DNA of 64,000 bases from Undibacterium sp. 5I1 (GTDB taxonomy: Bacteria > Pseudomonadota > Gammaproteobacteria > Burkholderiales > Burkholderiaceae_D), in the NCBI RefSeq assembly GCF_034314085.1, contig NZ_JAVIWI010000001.1, forward strand, positions 3,100,001-3,164,000, written 5' to 3'. Shown piece by piece: positions 45,127 to 54,736 of the stretch. The position numbers and the translations under genes were made by a program. How positions within the stretch are numbered: position 1 is the first letter of the stretch; every line of letters starts with the position of its first letter. The notes below the pieces were generated by a model. It did no database searches, was not told the DNA's origin, and saw only the letters and a list, made by a program, of their open reading frames with translations.

Positions 45127-45163
45127 GATTTTTGAGTCACGAATTTTTGGTCACGATTTTCTG
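45121..45163 (-). repeat. 14-bp tandem triplication over the start of the Lrp-type gene
   Basis: Read on the minus strand, an ATCGTGACC-AAAA-like unit occurs three times. Its GTG codons are at 45154, 45140 and 45126, spaced 14 bp. Only the last is in the gene's frame; the other two run into stop codons within a few residues. Confidence 0.75.
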
Positions 45164-45331
45164 GTTACTTAATGATCGTCAGCGCTTGCCACAGGTTTGA
45201 TAGGTGTCTGCCATGATATTCAAGCCAATCCATTGCAATCGCCCTATTTTGCTGATGGAATGCTCTTTAAAAGAGTGTGCTTACTTGTTACAGTGTAAAT
45301 CAAATTTACCTAATCTTTTAAAGAAAATACT

Positions 45332-46567
45332 ATGATTTCTCATCAGCAGATCGCCCGCATTGCGCAACAATTCCAGACTCCTTGCTGGGCTTATGACGCT
45401 AACATCATTCGCCAGCAAATCGCCCGTTTGCGCCAGTTTGATGTCATCCGTTTTGCGCAAAAAGCCTCAAGCAATATTCATCTTCTGAGCCTGATGCGGG
45501 AAGAAGGCGTCATGGTTGATGCAGTCTCGCTAGGGGAAGTAGAGCGGGCGCTGGCCGCTGGCTATGTTCCAGATGCGCAAGCAAAGCATGCGCCCATCGT
45601 TTTTACCGCTGATTTACTGGACAAGCATGCCTTAAAGCGTGTGGTAGAGCTGAACATCCCGGTCAATTGCGGCTCACCTCAAATGCTGGAGCAGTTAGGG
45701 CAAGCCCATCCCGGTCATGCGGTCTGGTTGCGGATTAACCCTGGCTTTGGTCATGGCCACAGCCGCAAAACCAATACCGGTGGCGAACAAAGCAAACACG
45801 GTATCTGGTATGAGCATCTGGCAGAGAGCCTGGCACTGATCGCGCACTATAAACTAACGCTGGTTGGCTTGCATATGCATATTGGCTCTGGCGTGGATTA
45901 CGATCATTTGCAAAGCGTCTGCGATGCGATGATTGCTCAGGTTAAAACTTGTGCTTGCGATATGTCGGCCATCTCCATTGGCGGTGGATTATCTATTCCT
46001 TACCGTGATGGTGAAGCGGTGGTAGATACCGATCATTACTTCCAGATTTGGGCGAAAGCGCGCGAGCAAATTGAGGCGCATCTGGGTCACGGCATCAGCA
46101 TGGAAATTGAGCCCGGGCGTTTTTTGGTCGCACAATCAGGCATCCTGATCTCTGAACTGCGTGCGCAAAAACAAGTCGGCAATAACTTCTTCGCCTTAGT
46201 TGATGCAGGCTTTAACGATCTGGCACGTCCCGCGATGTATGGCAGCTACCACCGTATCAGCGCCCACGCTGCGGATGGCACGCCACGCACGATGGACTTA
46301 AAAGCCACTGTCGTTGCTGGCCCACTATGTGAATCCGGCGATGTATTCACCCAAGAAGATGGCGGCGTCGTCACTACCCAAGATTTGCCTGCATGTGAGA
46401 TCGGCGATTTGCTGGTATTCCATGACACTGGCGCTTATGGTGCCAGCATGTCATCCAACTACAATAGCCGCCCGCTGATACCCGAAGTATTGGTCGATGG
46501 CGACCAGATCAAGCAGATTCGTCGTCGCCAGACAGTGCAGGAGCTGATTGCGCTGGAACAAATTTGA
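45332..46567 (+). CDS. lysA: diaminopimelate decarboxylase
   Basis: LysA performs the last step of lysine synthesis, decarboxylating meso-diaminopimelate. The 411-aa fold-type III PLP enzyme matches E. coli LysA closely: the PLP lysine is Lys44 in RFAQKASSNIH, with GFGHGHSRKTNTGGEQSKHG, MHIGSGVDY, EIEPGRFLVAQSG and CESGDVFTQ all present. Such LysA forms end with SSNYNSRPLIPEVL. It is divergent from an Lrp-type regulator with 205 bp between them, a different arrangement from the E. coli lysR-lysA pair. A long perfect stem-loop follows the gene. Confidence 0.95.
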   Translation: MISHQQIARIAQQFQTPCWAYDANIIRQQIARLRQFDVIRFAQKASSNIHLLSLMREEGVMVDAVSLGEVERALAAGYVPDAQAKHAPIVFTADLLDKHALKRVVELNIPVNCGSPQMLEQLGQAHPGHAVWLRINPGFGHGHSRKTNTGGEQSKHGIWYEHLAESLALIAHYKLTLVGLHMHIGSGVDYDHLQSVCDAMIAQVKTCACDMSAISIGGGLSIPYRDGEAVVDTDHYFQIWAKAREQIEAHLGHGISMEIEPGRFLVAQSGILISELRAQKQVGNNFFALVDAGFNDLARPAMYGSYHRISAHAADGTPRTMDLKATVVAGPLCESGDVFTQEDGGVVTTQDLPACEIGDLLVFHDTGAYGASMSSNYNSRPLIPEVLVDGDQIKQIRRRQTVQELIALEQI

Positions 46568-46622
46568 TCGTTTTTCTGAAAATAATTTATCAAATTCAAT
46601 TAAATTAAATTAAATTTAGATC

Positions 46623-46682
46623 GTCCAATGATAATGCGGCTTCTGGAAGCTTTTCATGCCAGAAGCCGCATTATCATTGGAC
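46623..46682. terminator. Perfect 24-bp inverted repeat between lysA and the histidine kinase gene
   Basis: The 24-base arms at 46623-46646 and 46659-46682 (starting GTCCAATGATAATGCGG) are exact inverses with a 12-nt loop. The convergent position suggests a bidirectional terminator, but T runs are weak (CTTTAATTTT on the plus strand). The unusually long perfect stem is rare for an ordinary terminator. Confidence 0.7.
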
Positions 46683-46730
46683 CTTTAATTTTGGAGGAGC
46701 TTCTACTTATTAAACACCAGTTTCAATTCA

Positions 46731-48710
46731 TCACAAAGCCAACATCGGCAAGCAAAACCAAAACCTCGTGCCCTCGCCCTCGATACTGTCAAAACCTATC
46801 CTGCCGCCCATTTTTTCTATCAAGGTTTTGCTGATGTGCAAGCCCAGACCTGTACCGCCTTGGTTGCGGGTGCTGCTGTTATCGGCCTGCGCAAACTGGC
46901 CAAAAATCTTTGGTTTGAATAGTTCAGGAATACCGCAGCCTTGATCAATCACTTGCACCCGATAAGCACCGTCATGCAAATCAATCATGATCTTGATCGC
47001 CATCTGCGCCGAAGAGAATTTGATCGCATTAGAAATTAAATTGGCAAATACTTGCAGCAAGCGTCCGGCGTCGGCATCGACCATTGCCGCCGGTAAGTCG
47101 CTATTAAAATCAATGCTCACCTGAAACTCATCGGCATAGGCCTGATTGGCTTCTATCGACTGCTGCGCGAGCAATATCAAGTCGTGCCTTTGCAGATTCA
47201 GGATCAAAGCGCCCGCCGACAATTTGTTCATATCCAGAATATCATTGACCAAGGCCAGCAAGCGTTTGCTATTGCGGTGCGCCACTTTGATGAGCTGTTC
47301 TGCCTTTTCTGGCAATGCGCCGATGACGCCAGATTCCAGCAAACTTAAAGACCCGCGTATCGACGTCAGCGGTGTGCGTAATTCATGGCTCACCATAGAA
47401 ATGAATTCAGTTTTAATCGTATCCATCATGCGACTCTCCGTCACATCCTGAAAAGTCCCTATCATGCGTACCGCTTGCTGATTTTCATACACGACTTCGC
47501 CGACAGAGCGACACCAGATCGCACGGTTTTTTGCTGTGGTGAGCGGGAATTCAATTTCAAAACCATTCCCGCTATCAATTGCTTTTTGGATTGCCTCTTG
47601 GACGATGGGGCGAACATGGGGTAAATAGAAATTAATCGCTTGTTCTAGTGTCGGCTGGAATCCCGGCTCTGTGTCATGAATCAAACACGTCTGATCAGAC
47701 CAGGTCACTTCTGATGTAAGCAGATTAACGCCCCAGGCACCGACGCCTGCCAGACGCGCCGCAGATTGCAGCAAGGCTTCGCTGCTACGAATTTTTTGTT
47801 CATTTTCCCGACGCTCGGTGATGTCGGTTTGGATCGCAATAAAGTGACTTAGCTGGTTGGCCTGATCAAACACGGGTTGCATATTCAGACTGATCCAATA
47901 CGCCTTCCCTTGCTTGTTGTAATGCAAAATCTCCGTCTTGCATTCGACCGCTTGCGCCAGGCAAGTCATGATGTAATCCACGGTGGCGCGGTCTGTGCCA
48001 GGCCCATGCAAAATGCGGTTAGGCTTTTGCCCCATCATTTCGTGCAGGCTGTAGCCCGACATCTTGGTAAAAGTCGTGTTGACCCACTCAGCCTCGCCTC
48101 GTGCATTGTTAATAATCACGCCATTATCGGTGTAGCGTGCGACCAAGGATAATTGTTCAAACTGACGGGCGATGGTGTTGAGGCGGGCTGCGCTATCTTC
48201 GGCAAGCGCCAGTTTTTTGACTAACACATTGGCTTGTAATTCTACTTCGACCAACTGTGCCAGAGTGCGTAAGCTCTCTTCATCGGCGCTGTCGAAATCC
48301 CGTGGCTGGCTATGCACCAAACATAGACTGCCAATCCGAAAACCGTTCGGACTACGCAAAGGCTGGCCTGCATAAAAACGAATATAGGGTTCGCCGGTAA
48401 CGGCAGGATTGTCGCTAAACCGAGGGTCGGTCAAAGTATCACGCACAACCAGCGGCTGAGCATTCAGAATAGTATGGCCGCAGAACGAAGTGTTGCGAGG
48501 CGCTTCTTGTACGTCTAGCCCAACGGTAGATTTGATCCACACGCGGTCTTGATCTACCAGGTTAATCATCGCTATTTCTACCCTGAACAGGCGTTGCGCC
48601 AACAAGGTAAGCCGATCAAAACGATACTCTTTTGGCGTATCCAATACACATAAATCCCGCAGCTCTTGCAAGCGATCTGCATCGTTACTCGGGATTGGTG
48701 CTTCTAGCAT
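46731..48710 (-). CDS. soluble GAF-PAS-PAS histidine kinase
   Basis: This 659-aa cytoplasmic sensor kinase has a GAF domain (about residues 15-165, MINLVDQDRVWIKS and NTSFCGHTI typical), two PAS regions with PAC motifs (about 185-300 and 310-425), a HisKA domain with the phosphoacceptor in MVSHELRTPL near residue 439, and HATPase_c with N box (LISNAIKF), G1 and G2 motifs (GTGLGLHISKTL). No receiver domain is attached and no response regulator gene is next to it, so it is an orphan kinase. No membrane segments are present. The signal is unknown. Confidence 0.93.
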   Translation of the reverse strand: MLEAPIPSNDADRLQELRDLCVLDTPKEYRFDRLTLLAQRLFRVEIAMINLVDQDRVWIKSTVGLDVQEAPRNTSFCGHTILNAQPLVVRDTLTDPRFSDNPAVTGEPYIRFYAGQPLRSPNGFRIGSLCLVHSQPRDFDSADEESLRTLAQLVEVELQANVLVKKLALAEDSAARLNTIARQFEQLSLVARYTDNGVIINNARGEAEWVNTTFTKMSGYSLHEMMGQKPNRILHGPGTDRATVDYIMTCLAQAVECKTEILHYNKQGKAYWISLNMQPVFDQANQLSHFIAIQTDITERRENEQKIRSSEALLQSAARLAGVGAWGVNLLTSEVTWSDQTCLIHDTEPGFQPTLEQAINFYLPHVRPIVQEAIQKAIDSGNGFEIEFPLTTAKNRAIWCRSVGEVVYENQQAVRMIGTFQDVTESRMMDTIKTEFISMVSHELRTPLTSIRGSLSLLESGVIGALPEKAEQLIKVAHRNSKRLLALVNDILDMNKLSAGALILNLQRHDLILLAQQSIEANQAYADEFQVSIDFNSDLPAAMVDADAGRLLQVFANLISNAIKFSSAQMAIKIMIDLHDGAYRVQVIDQGCGIPELFKPKIFGQFAQADNSSTRNQGGTGLGLHISKTLIEKMGGRIGFDSIEGEGTRFWFCLPMLAL

Positions 48711-48974
48711 GCAAGCTCCTGGATGAATGCCACGAAATCTATTTGTGGCCGGAGCTTAGAGCATACTCTGAGTGCCGTTTGTATGCTTCACATGCAGGCT
48801 GTTCTGAACTGCATTCAACGCCTAAGAGACAATTTTTTACAAAAAAATTCAATTAGTTGATAGATAAAAAACAAAATCCTTTGTCTATACATTCTGCGGC
48901 TTACCAAGCATTTTCATGCTGGAGACCTCATTCTGATTGGACATCTGTTTTTGACGTTTTATTTTAAGCAATCA

Positions 48975-49385
48975 CTACTTCGATAAGCTGCGGCTTAATG
49001 ACCAGCTAAAACTATTCCCGCCGAGCGCAAGATTACCCTGGCATTGTTTAAAAGCCTCGATAAAAGCATCGGTGTGTTCACTGGCATGATCGATGGTCTG
49101 GGTAAACGCCAGTGCTCTGATGACGCCGGGCGCGTTGGTAGTTAAAGTGGACGTCATCGTAGCGACAACCTGCTCTTTATCAACCAGCTCAGCAGCACAA
49201 TCAAAGACAGCATCATCGGTAGATTCAAACGTGACGCTTAACTGGTAAGGGCCATCACCTATGGTTTTTGCCAACGCAGTTGGAGTAGAAGTTGATGCCG
49301 CAGAAGAACATGCTGACAAGAAAAAAACAGCGCAGGCAACAGCCAAAATCGTGGGGACAAAATACTTAATGACAGAACGAGACAT
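48975..49385 (-). CDS. hypothetical lipoprotein
   Basis: The 136-aa product has a lipobox LSAC after a hydrophobic segment (FFLSACSSA; cysteine at about residue 26). The mature region (FDCAAELVDKEQVV and TDAFIEAFKQCQG) has two more cysteines that may form a disulfide. No family is recognised. It is monocistronic. Confidence 0.6.
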   Translation of the reverse strand: MSRSVIKYFVPTILAVACAVFFLSACSSAASTSTPTALAKTIGDGPYQLSVTFESTDDAVFDCAAELVDKEQVVATMTSTLTTNAPGVIRALAFTQTIDHASEHTDAFIEAFKQCQGNLALGGNSFSWSLSRSLSK

Positions 49386-49816
49386 GAATGATTTTTACAA
49401 AAACAAATAACACCAGACGGTAGTGTGGAGCGGCATTCTACCAAGCTATGCGGCGATATCCTGAAATTGCATGTAATTCAGTGTAATTCGATATTTTGCA
49501 ATCTATTATGAAATCGAGCTCAGTACAAAAAATGTACGGCAAATAAAGTTGAAAGATTTCTCTTATTTCCAGCTGCCTAGCGAAAACGACTAGGTAAGAT
49601 AGATATCAAGATTGCTAAGTTAATTTATAAAATGCAAACCAATAGAGTTATTAATTTTCACGCACATATCATGTTGTGTAAGATTAGACCTTGTTTTCGA
49701 AAAGCAGATTTCCAATTTGCTTCCGATCATTTATAACGAATTTTTTAAGGCCCTCAGATGTTCTTTTAAAGTAAAACTGTTACCTTAAAAAATTAATCCT
49801 TCCCAGAGAAAATAAG
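49386..49816. other. AT-rich intergenic region
   Basis: About 430 bp between divergent lipoprotein genes, AT-rich throughout. I find no gene, long inverted repeat or strong promoter match that I can support. Confidence 0.4.
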
Positions 49817-50584
49817 ATGCGTGACCGTTTTTTGAACCTAAGATTGCTTGCACATGTATTCCCAACGGTGCTTCTTTGCGCTGTTTCTGGGTGTGCAACA
49901 TATCAAGAAAATCCAACTCAGACAATTAATCTAGACCAAAAGCTGTCGCTTTTCTTAGATATCAAAAATGATGAAAATAAAACTTATAACGAGTCAAATA
50001 TAGACCCGTTAATCATTAGTTTTTTTCGGCTGAACGGGAAACTCACGGGGAATTTTGACTCCGAGAAAAGCCATTTTTTTGAAGTAAGTCCAAATACTGA
50101 ATTCGGTATAAATTGGCGTGAAATATTTGCTACTTTCTCTAATGGGATAAAGGATTTTTCAAATAATCCACCTTCAAGTCTTTACATGTTTCCAAAGGAT
50201 GCAAAATTTGCACGGGTAGGAATACTCACATACAATAAATTTCTATATGAAAATAATTTTAAGCGTGACATCGGAGACACTTCCTTTACTGACTTAGTTA
50301 GCGGAGATGAATTGATTGTAATTGTCGTCGATAAACAGTGCGATATCATCGGAGAATTCAAAGATGAAAAAGAGCTAGCGTTGTTTGACGTACATATCCC
50401 AAATGCTGGAATACATTTTCTTAGAGTGCATCGCTCATCGGTTGGAATTCCTACCGTAAAACTAGCATCTGAAAAAATATTGCCAAGACTTATTGTCACT
50501 CCATATGAAAGTTATTTTTCTTGGATCAGAAGTAACCCTCGCAGCATGGGTATGGATCGAAAAATACCCCAAATCTCTGACTAA
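49817..50584 (+). CDS. hypothetical lipoprotein, AT-rich gene
   Basis: The 255-aa product has a lipobox VSGC (Cys26) after a hydrophobic segment. No family is recognised. The mature part has several Phe/Asn/Lys-rich stretches (for example KFLYENNFKRDIGD), and the gene is clearly richer in A and T than its neighbours, which suggests lateral acquisition. There are no operon partners. The ATG is preceded by a purine-rich stretch (gagaaaataag). Confidence 0.55.
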   Translation: MRDRFLNLRLLAHVFPTVLLCAVSGCATYQENPTQTINLDQKLSLFLDIKNDENKTYNESNIDPLIISFFRLNGKLTGNFDSEKSHFFEVSPNTEFGINWREIFATFSNGIKDFSNNPPSSLYMFPKDAKFARVGILTYNKFLYENNFKRDIGDTSFTDLVSGDELIVIVVDKQCDIIGEFKDEKELALFDVHIPNAGIHFLRVHRSSVGIPTVKLASEKILPRLIVTPYESYFSWIRSNPRSMGMDRKIPQISD

Positions 50585-50683
50585 TTTAGCACTCACACGG
50601 ACTAACTAGATATAGCTCCGACTGAAGATGACTAGGAAAGTCAGCTCAATTAAGAGCCAATAATTTTACGGCTATCAACCACC

Positions 50684-50721
50684 AAAAAAGGAAGGTAAAA
50701 GCAAGCGCCTCTACCTTCCTT
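50684..50721 (-). terminator. Terminator for the EF-G paralogue gene
   Basis: AAGGAAGGTA pairs with TACCTTCCTT (50688-50697 with 50712-50721), followed on the minus strand by a T run. It is between convergent genes. Confidence 0.8.
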
Positions 50722-50729
50722 AACACTTC

Positions 50730-52835
50730 CTATGCAACAACTGCGTCTCGCTCATCATGGGTTTGAGGTTGACCATGCGCTTGATGAGCAATTGCCGCAT
50801 GTCTGGCATACACAGCGCTGGCAAAAGCCCGGCCTTGCGACAGAGATCGCAGATCGGTCGTATGCCCGAACAATTTCTTGAGCGGGACATCAGCCACAAC
50901 TTCTACCTGGCCTGTATGTTCCTCTATACCCAGCACCCGGCCATTACGACGTTGCAGATCACCGATCACATCACCGGCATTGGTCGCTGGTGCATCAACG
51001 GTGACTGTCATGACGGGTTCTAACAGGACTGGATTAGCGAGTTTCAGCCCGGATAAAACGGCTTCTTTCGCCGCCACCATAAACGCCATTTCACTGCTAT
51101 CCACCGCATGATAATCACCGTCCAGCAAAGTGACTTTGATGCCCGTGACGCGATGCCCAAGCGGACCTTGCGCCAGTGCCTGCCGTATGCCTTTTTCTAC
51201 CGCAGGGAAATATACATTGGGAACTACGCCGCCCTTAATGGCATTCTCAAATGCAAACTCACCATCAAACAGCGCCACCCTCATCACAACACGTGCATAT
51301 TGCCCTTTGCCTCCAGTTTGCTTAGACACTTTGCCCTCAACCTCGACCGTCGGGCCTGCAATCGTCTCTTTGTAGGCCACATGCGGCGCACCGACTTTGA
51401 CTTCTACACCGGCCTCGCGCCGCACTCTTTCAAGCACGACATCCAGATGCAGCTCGCCCATGCCCCATAAAATGGTTTCACCGGTTTCTGGATTGCCTTC
51501 CAGACGTAAAGACGGATCTTCACGACGAAAGCGATCCAGCGCAGTGATCATTTTTGCTCTATCGCTGCTATTACCCGGCTCGATCGCAAGAGCTACAACA
51601 GGTTCACCGGCATGGATGGTTTCTAACACCAGCGGCACTACTTTCGACGACAAAGTCTGGCCTGTCAGCACATCTTTTAAACCAGCGATAGCAATAATAC
51701 TGCCCGCCTCCGCCTGGCTCACACCAGTGCGACGATCGGCATGCACAATATACAAACGCCCTACCCTGACAGGCGCCTGCAAACTGGCATTCCAGACCGT
51801 ATCGCCCTCATGCAAAGTACCGCCGTAAAGTCGTACAAAGGACAAAGAACCATGCTCGTCATGTACCACTTTAAAGATCAGCGCAGCAAGTGGATCTGCC
51901 GCCCCTGTCGCAACTGGCACGGCGACATCATTCAATATCGCAGTCGGTGCAGCAACGTCATCCGGTGACGGCAACCAGTTAATCACCGCATCCAGCAATG
52001 GCTCTATCCCTGCATTTTTATAAGCAGAACCAGCCAGCACCGGAACAGCAGAACGCGACAAAGTCATCTGGCGCAAGCCTTGTTTAATCTCGGCAAGGGT
52101 GAGCGTGTCATTTGTCAGATATGCCTCTGTCAGATCATCATTGGCTTCCGCCGCAATCGCAGCCACATTGGCATAAGCATCTATTGCTTGCGTAGCCAGC
52201 TCAGACGGCAAATCACTTGCAGTCATCATGCCAGCGGCATCCCATGTCAATACGCGTTGATGCAATACATCAATCGCCGCAGAAAAAGTATCACCGGTAC
52301 CGACCGGGATCATCAGCGCTACTGGACGCGCATGCAAGCGTGTTCGTACTTGTTCCATCACACGATTAAAGTCAGCGCCAAGCTGATCCATTTTATTGAC
52401 GAAGATGATCATCGGCACAGCATGTTTTTCTGCCTGACGCCAGACTGTTTCTGTTTGTGGCTGGATACCCGCGACGCCGCTTAACACAGTGATCGCACCA
52501 TCCAACACCCGCAACGAGCGCTCAACTTCAATCGCAAAGTCGATATGACCTGGCGTATCGATCAGGGTAAAAGTATGGCCGTCCCAGACACATTGCGTTG
52601 CCGCAGCACCGATCGTAATGCCACGTTCTTTTTCCAGATCCATATGATCCATCGTGGCATTGCCATCGTGCACTTCACCCGTGCGATGGATTTCACCCGT
52701 CTTGAGAAGAATGCGCTCTGAGAGCGTGGTTTTACCTGCATCAATATGGGCGATGATGCCGAAGTTGCGGGCGAACTGATGTGTAGAAGTTTTTACAGCA
52801 TTGCTCAGTGTTGAGCGAAGAGGAGTGGTAGTCAT
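50730..52835 (-). CDS. elongation factor G paralogue
   Basis: This 701-aa translation GTPase has EF-G domains I-V. GTP-binding motifs are intact: AHIDAGKT (residues 29-36), the RGITIGAAAT switch, DTPGH and NKMD. Domain IV/V motifs (VAYKETI, GHRVTGIKVTLLDGDYHAVDSSE) are present. The housekeeping fusA normally sits in the str operon with rpsL, rpsG and tuf; this isolated gene is therefore likely a paralogue (fusA2 type), possibly specialised for ribosome recycling or stress. That is inference. It has a structured leader of about 100 nt. Confidence 0.87.
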   Translation of the reverse strand: MTTTPLRSTLSNAVKTSTHQFARNFGIIAHIDAGKTTLSERILLKTGEIHRTGEVHDGNATMDHMDLEKERGITIGAAATQCVWDGHTFTLIDTPGHIDFAIEVERSLRVLDGAITVLSGVAGIQPQTETVWRQAEKHAVPMIIFVNKMDQLGADFNRVMEQVRTRLHARPVALMIPVGTGDTFSAAIDVLHQRVLTWDAAGMMTASDLPSELATQAIDAYANVAAIAAEANDDLTEAYLTNDTLTLAEIKQGLRQMTLSRSAVPVLAGSAYKNAGIEPLLDAVINWLPSPDDVAAPTAILNDVAVPVATGAADPLAALIFKVVHDEHGSLSFVRLYGGTLHEGDTVWNASLQAPVRVGRLYIVHADRRTGVSQAEAGSIIAIAGLKDVLTGQTLSSKVVPLVLETIHAGEPVVALAIEPGNSSDRAKMITALDRFRREDPSLRLEGNPETGETILWGMGELHLDVVLERVRREAGVEVKVGAPHVAYKETIAGPTVEVEGKVSKQTGGKGQYARVVMRVALFDGEFAFENAIKGGVVPNVYFPAVEKGIRQALAQGPLGHRVTGIKVTLLDGDYHAVDSSEMAFMVAAKEAVLSGLKLANPVLLEPVMTVTVDAPATNAGDVIGDLQRRNGRVLGIEEHTGQVEVVADVPLKKLFGHTTDLRSLSQGRAFASAVYARHAAIAHQAHGQPQTHDERDAVVA

Positions 52836-52888
52836 GATGGTACTTTCAACATAGCGAGCGGTCGTGGAATGTCTTATGGGACAAGCGC

Positions 52889-52929
52889 CGCGGGAGCCAT
52901 GCGACCACCCGTTGTTCAGTGGTCCCGCG
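52889..52929 (-). promoter_or_regulatory. GC-rich stem-loop in the leader of the EF-G paralogue
   Basis: On the minus strand CGCGG / CCGCG forms the outer stem and GACCAC / GTGGTC the inner one, about 55-95 nt before the start codon. Outer and inner stems compete for two bases, so alternative folds are possible. It contrasts with AT-rich surroundings, and could regulate expression by attenuation or translation control. Confidence 0.45.
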
Positions 52930-53034
52930 CGCGTTCTTCGTCTGCTAACTTCATGATATATAGCTCCCGATTAATTAAACTGAAGTAAAAAATGAGTACA
53001 AGATAAGTAATAAAACTATGGGCCTAAAAACAAA

Positions 53035-53061
53035 AAAGACCCTAGTGGGCCTTTAATTTTT
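53035..53061 (-). terminator. Likely terminator after the second PhyH-like gene
   Basis: AAAGACCC pairs with GGGCCTTT (one mismatch) around a TAGT loop, with T-rich flanks on both strands. It lies 275 bp past the end of the minus-strand PhyH-like gene and before the EF-G leader. The rest of 52836-53336 has no gene. Confidence 0.55.
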
Positions 53062-53336
53062 TTCATTAAGAATAATCTTAAGATGTCATTGAGGGCGCAC
53101 TGTAGCAATCCGAAACCTTATAAAAAAGTTTCGAAACATCAGAGGTAAAAAAGAGAATGTCCATTGAGTTCATCAACACAGGATAGCAGGGATTATTTGA
53201 GAGTCAAGGTCGAATTACGCAATATGCTGTTTATTATTTGCGCAACATTAAATTGCGAACAATTTTATTCATGTGAAAAAATTAGCGACTCTACTTCTAC
53301 ATAAATGGTGACTTGATAAAAAATATCAATAACTAC

Positions 53337-54089
53337 TTAAAGCGCAATCTCATCCAGATGCGTGGAACGAGTATCGGCTACCGGAGGATTATCCGCAGCA
53401 CGATAGGTCGTCACCAGAGAGAATTTAGTCTGTGTCGTTTGATTACAGCCTGCTGCATGGAACAGATTGCTATGGAACAGCAACACATCACCCTGCCGCA
53501 AAGGCACTGTCTTCGCTTGCGCTAACAAACTTTGGTTCTCGGATAAGTCAGCACGCAAAAATAAGGCCGCATCTAATTGCGAAGCAGCGATCGCCAAGCG
53601 ATGCGAGCCGGGTATCACTAACAGGCAACCATTCTCTACTGTCTCATCGCGTAATGCCAGCCAAGCAGACACCAGTTCAGCACGCTGAAAATGCCAGTAG
53701 CGGCTATCTCTATGCCATCCGGTCACACTAGAAAACCGCGGCTGTTTAGTCATAATGCAATTGTGATGCGACTGCACCAGACGCAAGCCCTCTCCCAAAA
53801 TCTGCCGCAAAGGCTGCACCAACTGATCATTCATTACCCAGTCAGCTACCAAAGAACTGCGACCGATCACCTGCAACACCCGCCGTGCCGTCAATCCACC
53901 CTCAGCATCCCGCGACACTGGCGCGCCTGGGTAACGTGTATCCGCCTCATACTCAATCGGCGCAATGTGTGACGCCAATTGTTGCTGAGCAAACGCGATC
54001 ATCTGTTCACAGATGCTGCCATCGACTTGCGCCGGCAATACCAGATAACCGTTTTGTTGAAATTGCTGAAGTTGTTCTTGAGAGAGCAT
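53337..54089 (-). CDS. phytanoyl-CoA dioxygenase family protein, second copy
   Basis: A 250-aa Fe(II)/2-oxoglutarate oxygenase with the HxD motif in TGWHRDSRYWHF and the distal His in LLFHSNLFHAAGCNQT. The opening MLSQEQLQQFQQNGYLVLPA resembles the copy at 40.6 kb, but overall identity looks low, so the two probably have different substrates. An uncharacterised enzyme. It is monocistronic, upstream of the soxR gene on the same strand with about 160 bp between them. Confidence 0.85.
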   Translation of the reverse strand: MLSQEQLQQFQQNGYLVLPAQVDGSICEQMIAFAQQQLASHIAPIEYEADTRYPGAPVSRDAEGGLTARRVLQVIGRSSLVADWVMNDQLVQPLRQILGEGLRLVQSHHNCIMTKQPRFSSVTGWHRDSRYWHFQRAELVSAWLALRDETVENGCLLVIPGSHRLAIAASQLDAALFLRADLSENQSLLAQAKTVPLRQGDVLLFHSNLFHAAGCNQTTQTKFSLVTTYRAADNPPVADTRSTHLDEIAL

Positions 54090-54250
54090 GATCGTACCAA
54101 GCCAAATGAAAATCAGATCGACTATTGTGACATGAAGGGTGGGATTGATAACAGATACAGTCTTGTGCTAAGTGTACTGAACAGATTGATTGTTACTTCA
54201 TCAAATGATGTTCGCAGTGTCTGTTGAATTTTAAAACACGTTTAATCAAT

Positions 54251-54727
54251 CTATGATTCGGCTTCTTGCTGATCGAGTAACAATCTTGGCCCAGAACCCC
54301 GCTCTGACAACTCGTCTAATGGATTACGCAGCTTACAGGCGACTAGAGAGAGACAACCGCAACCAATGCATTCACTTAATTGCTCACGCAATTGGGTAAG
54401 ACTAGCAATTCTCTCGTCCAGTTCAGCTTGCCACCGCGCTGATAGCCTCGCCCAATCAGCCGCTGTGGGTGTGCGTCCTTCCGGTAAAGCTGCCAAAGCG
54501 GTATTGATCGACGCCAGTGAAATCCCAATACGTTGGGCGACTTTTATCACTGCAACCCGACGTAACACGTCGCGTGAATATCGGCGCTGATTTCCGGCGC
54601 TACGCCTGCTTTTAATCAAGCCCTTAGATTCATAAAAATGGATGGCGGAGATTGCCACACCGCTGCGCGCCGCCACTTCGCCGACTGCAAGCGAGTGACC
54701 AACATCGCTAGGATTAATTTTAGACAT
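54251..54727 (-). CDS. soxR: redox-sensitive activator SoxR
   Basis: This 158-aa MerR-family regulator has a [2Fe-2S] cluster ligated by Cys120, Cys123, Cys125 and Cys131 ([12 protein letters not shown]), the same spacing as E. coli SoxR. The MerR helix-turn-helix is in the first 50 residues ([21 protein letters not shown]). Oxidation of the cluster by redox-cycling compounds activates transcription. It is divergent from a flavodoxin-like reductase gene whose promoter contains the SoxR box, so the target is direct. Confidence 0.95.
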   Translation of the reverse strand: MSKINPSDVGHSLAVGEVAARSGVAISAIHFYESKGLIKSRRSAGNQRRYSRDVLRRVAVIKVAQRIGISLASINTALAALPEGRTPTAADWARLSARWQAELDERIASLTQLREQLSECIGCGCLSLVACKLRNPLDELSERGSGPRLLLDQQEAES

Positions 54728-54736
54728 AAAATCCTC

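Noticed and set aside
52080..52484. Open frame of 134 codons opposite the EF-G paralogue
   Set aside because: It is a shadow of a strongly conserved gene on the other strand, without ribosome site or recognisable motif.
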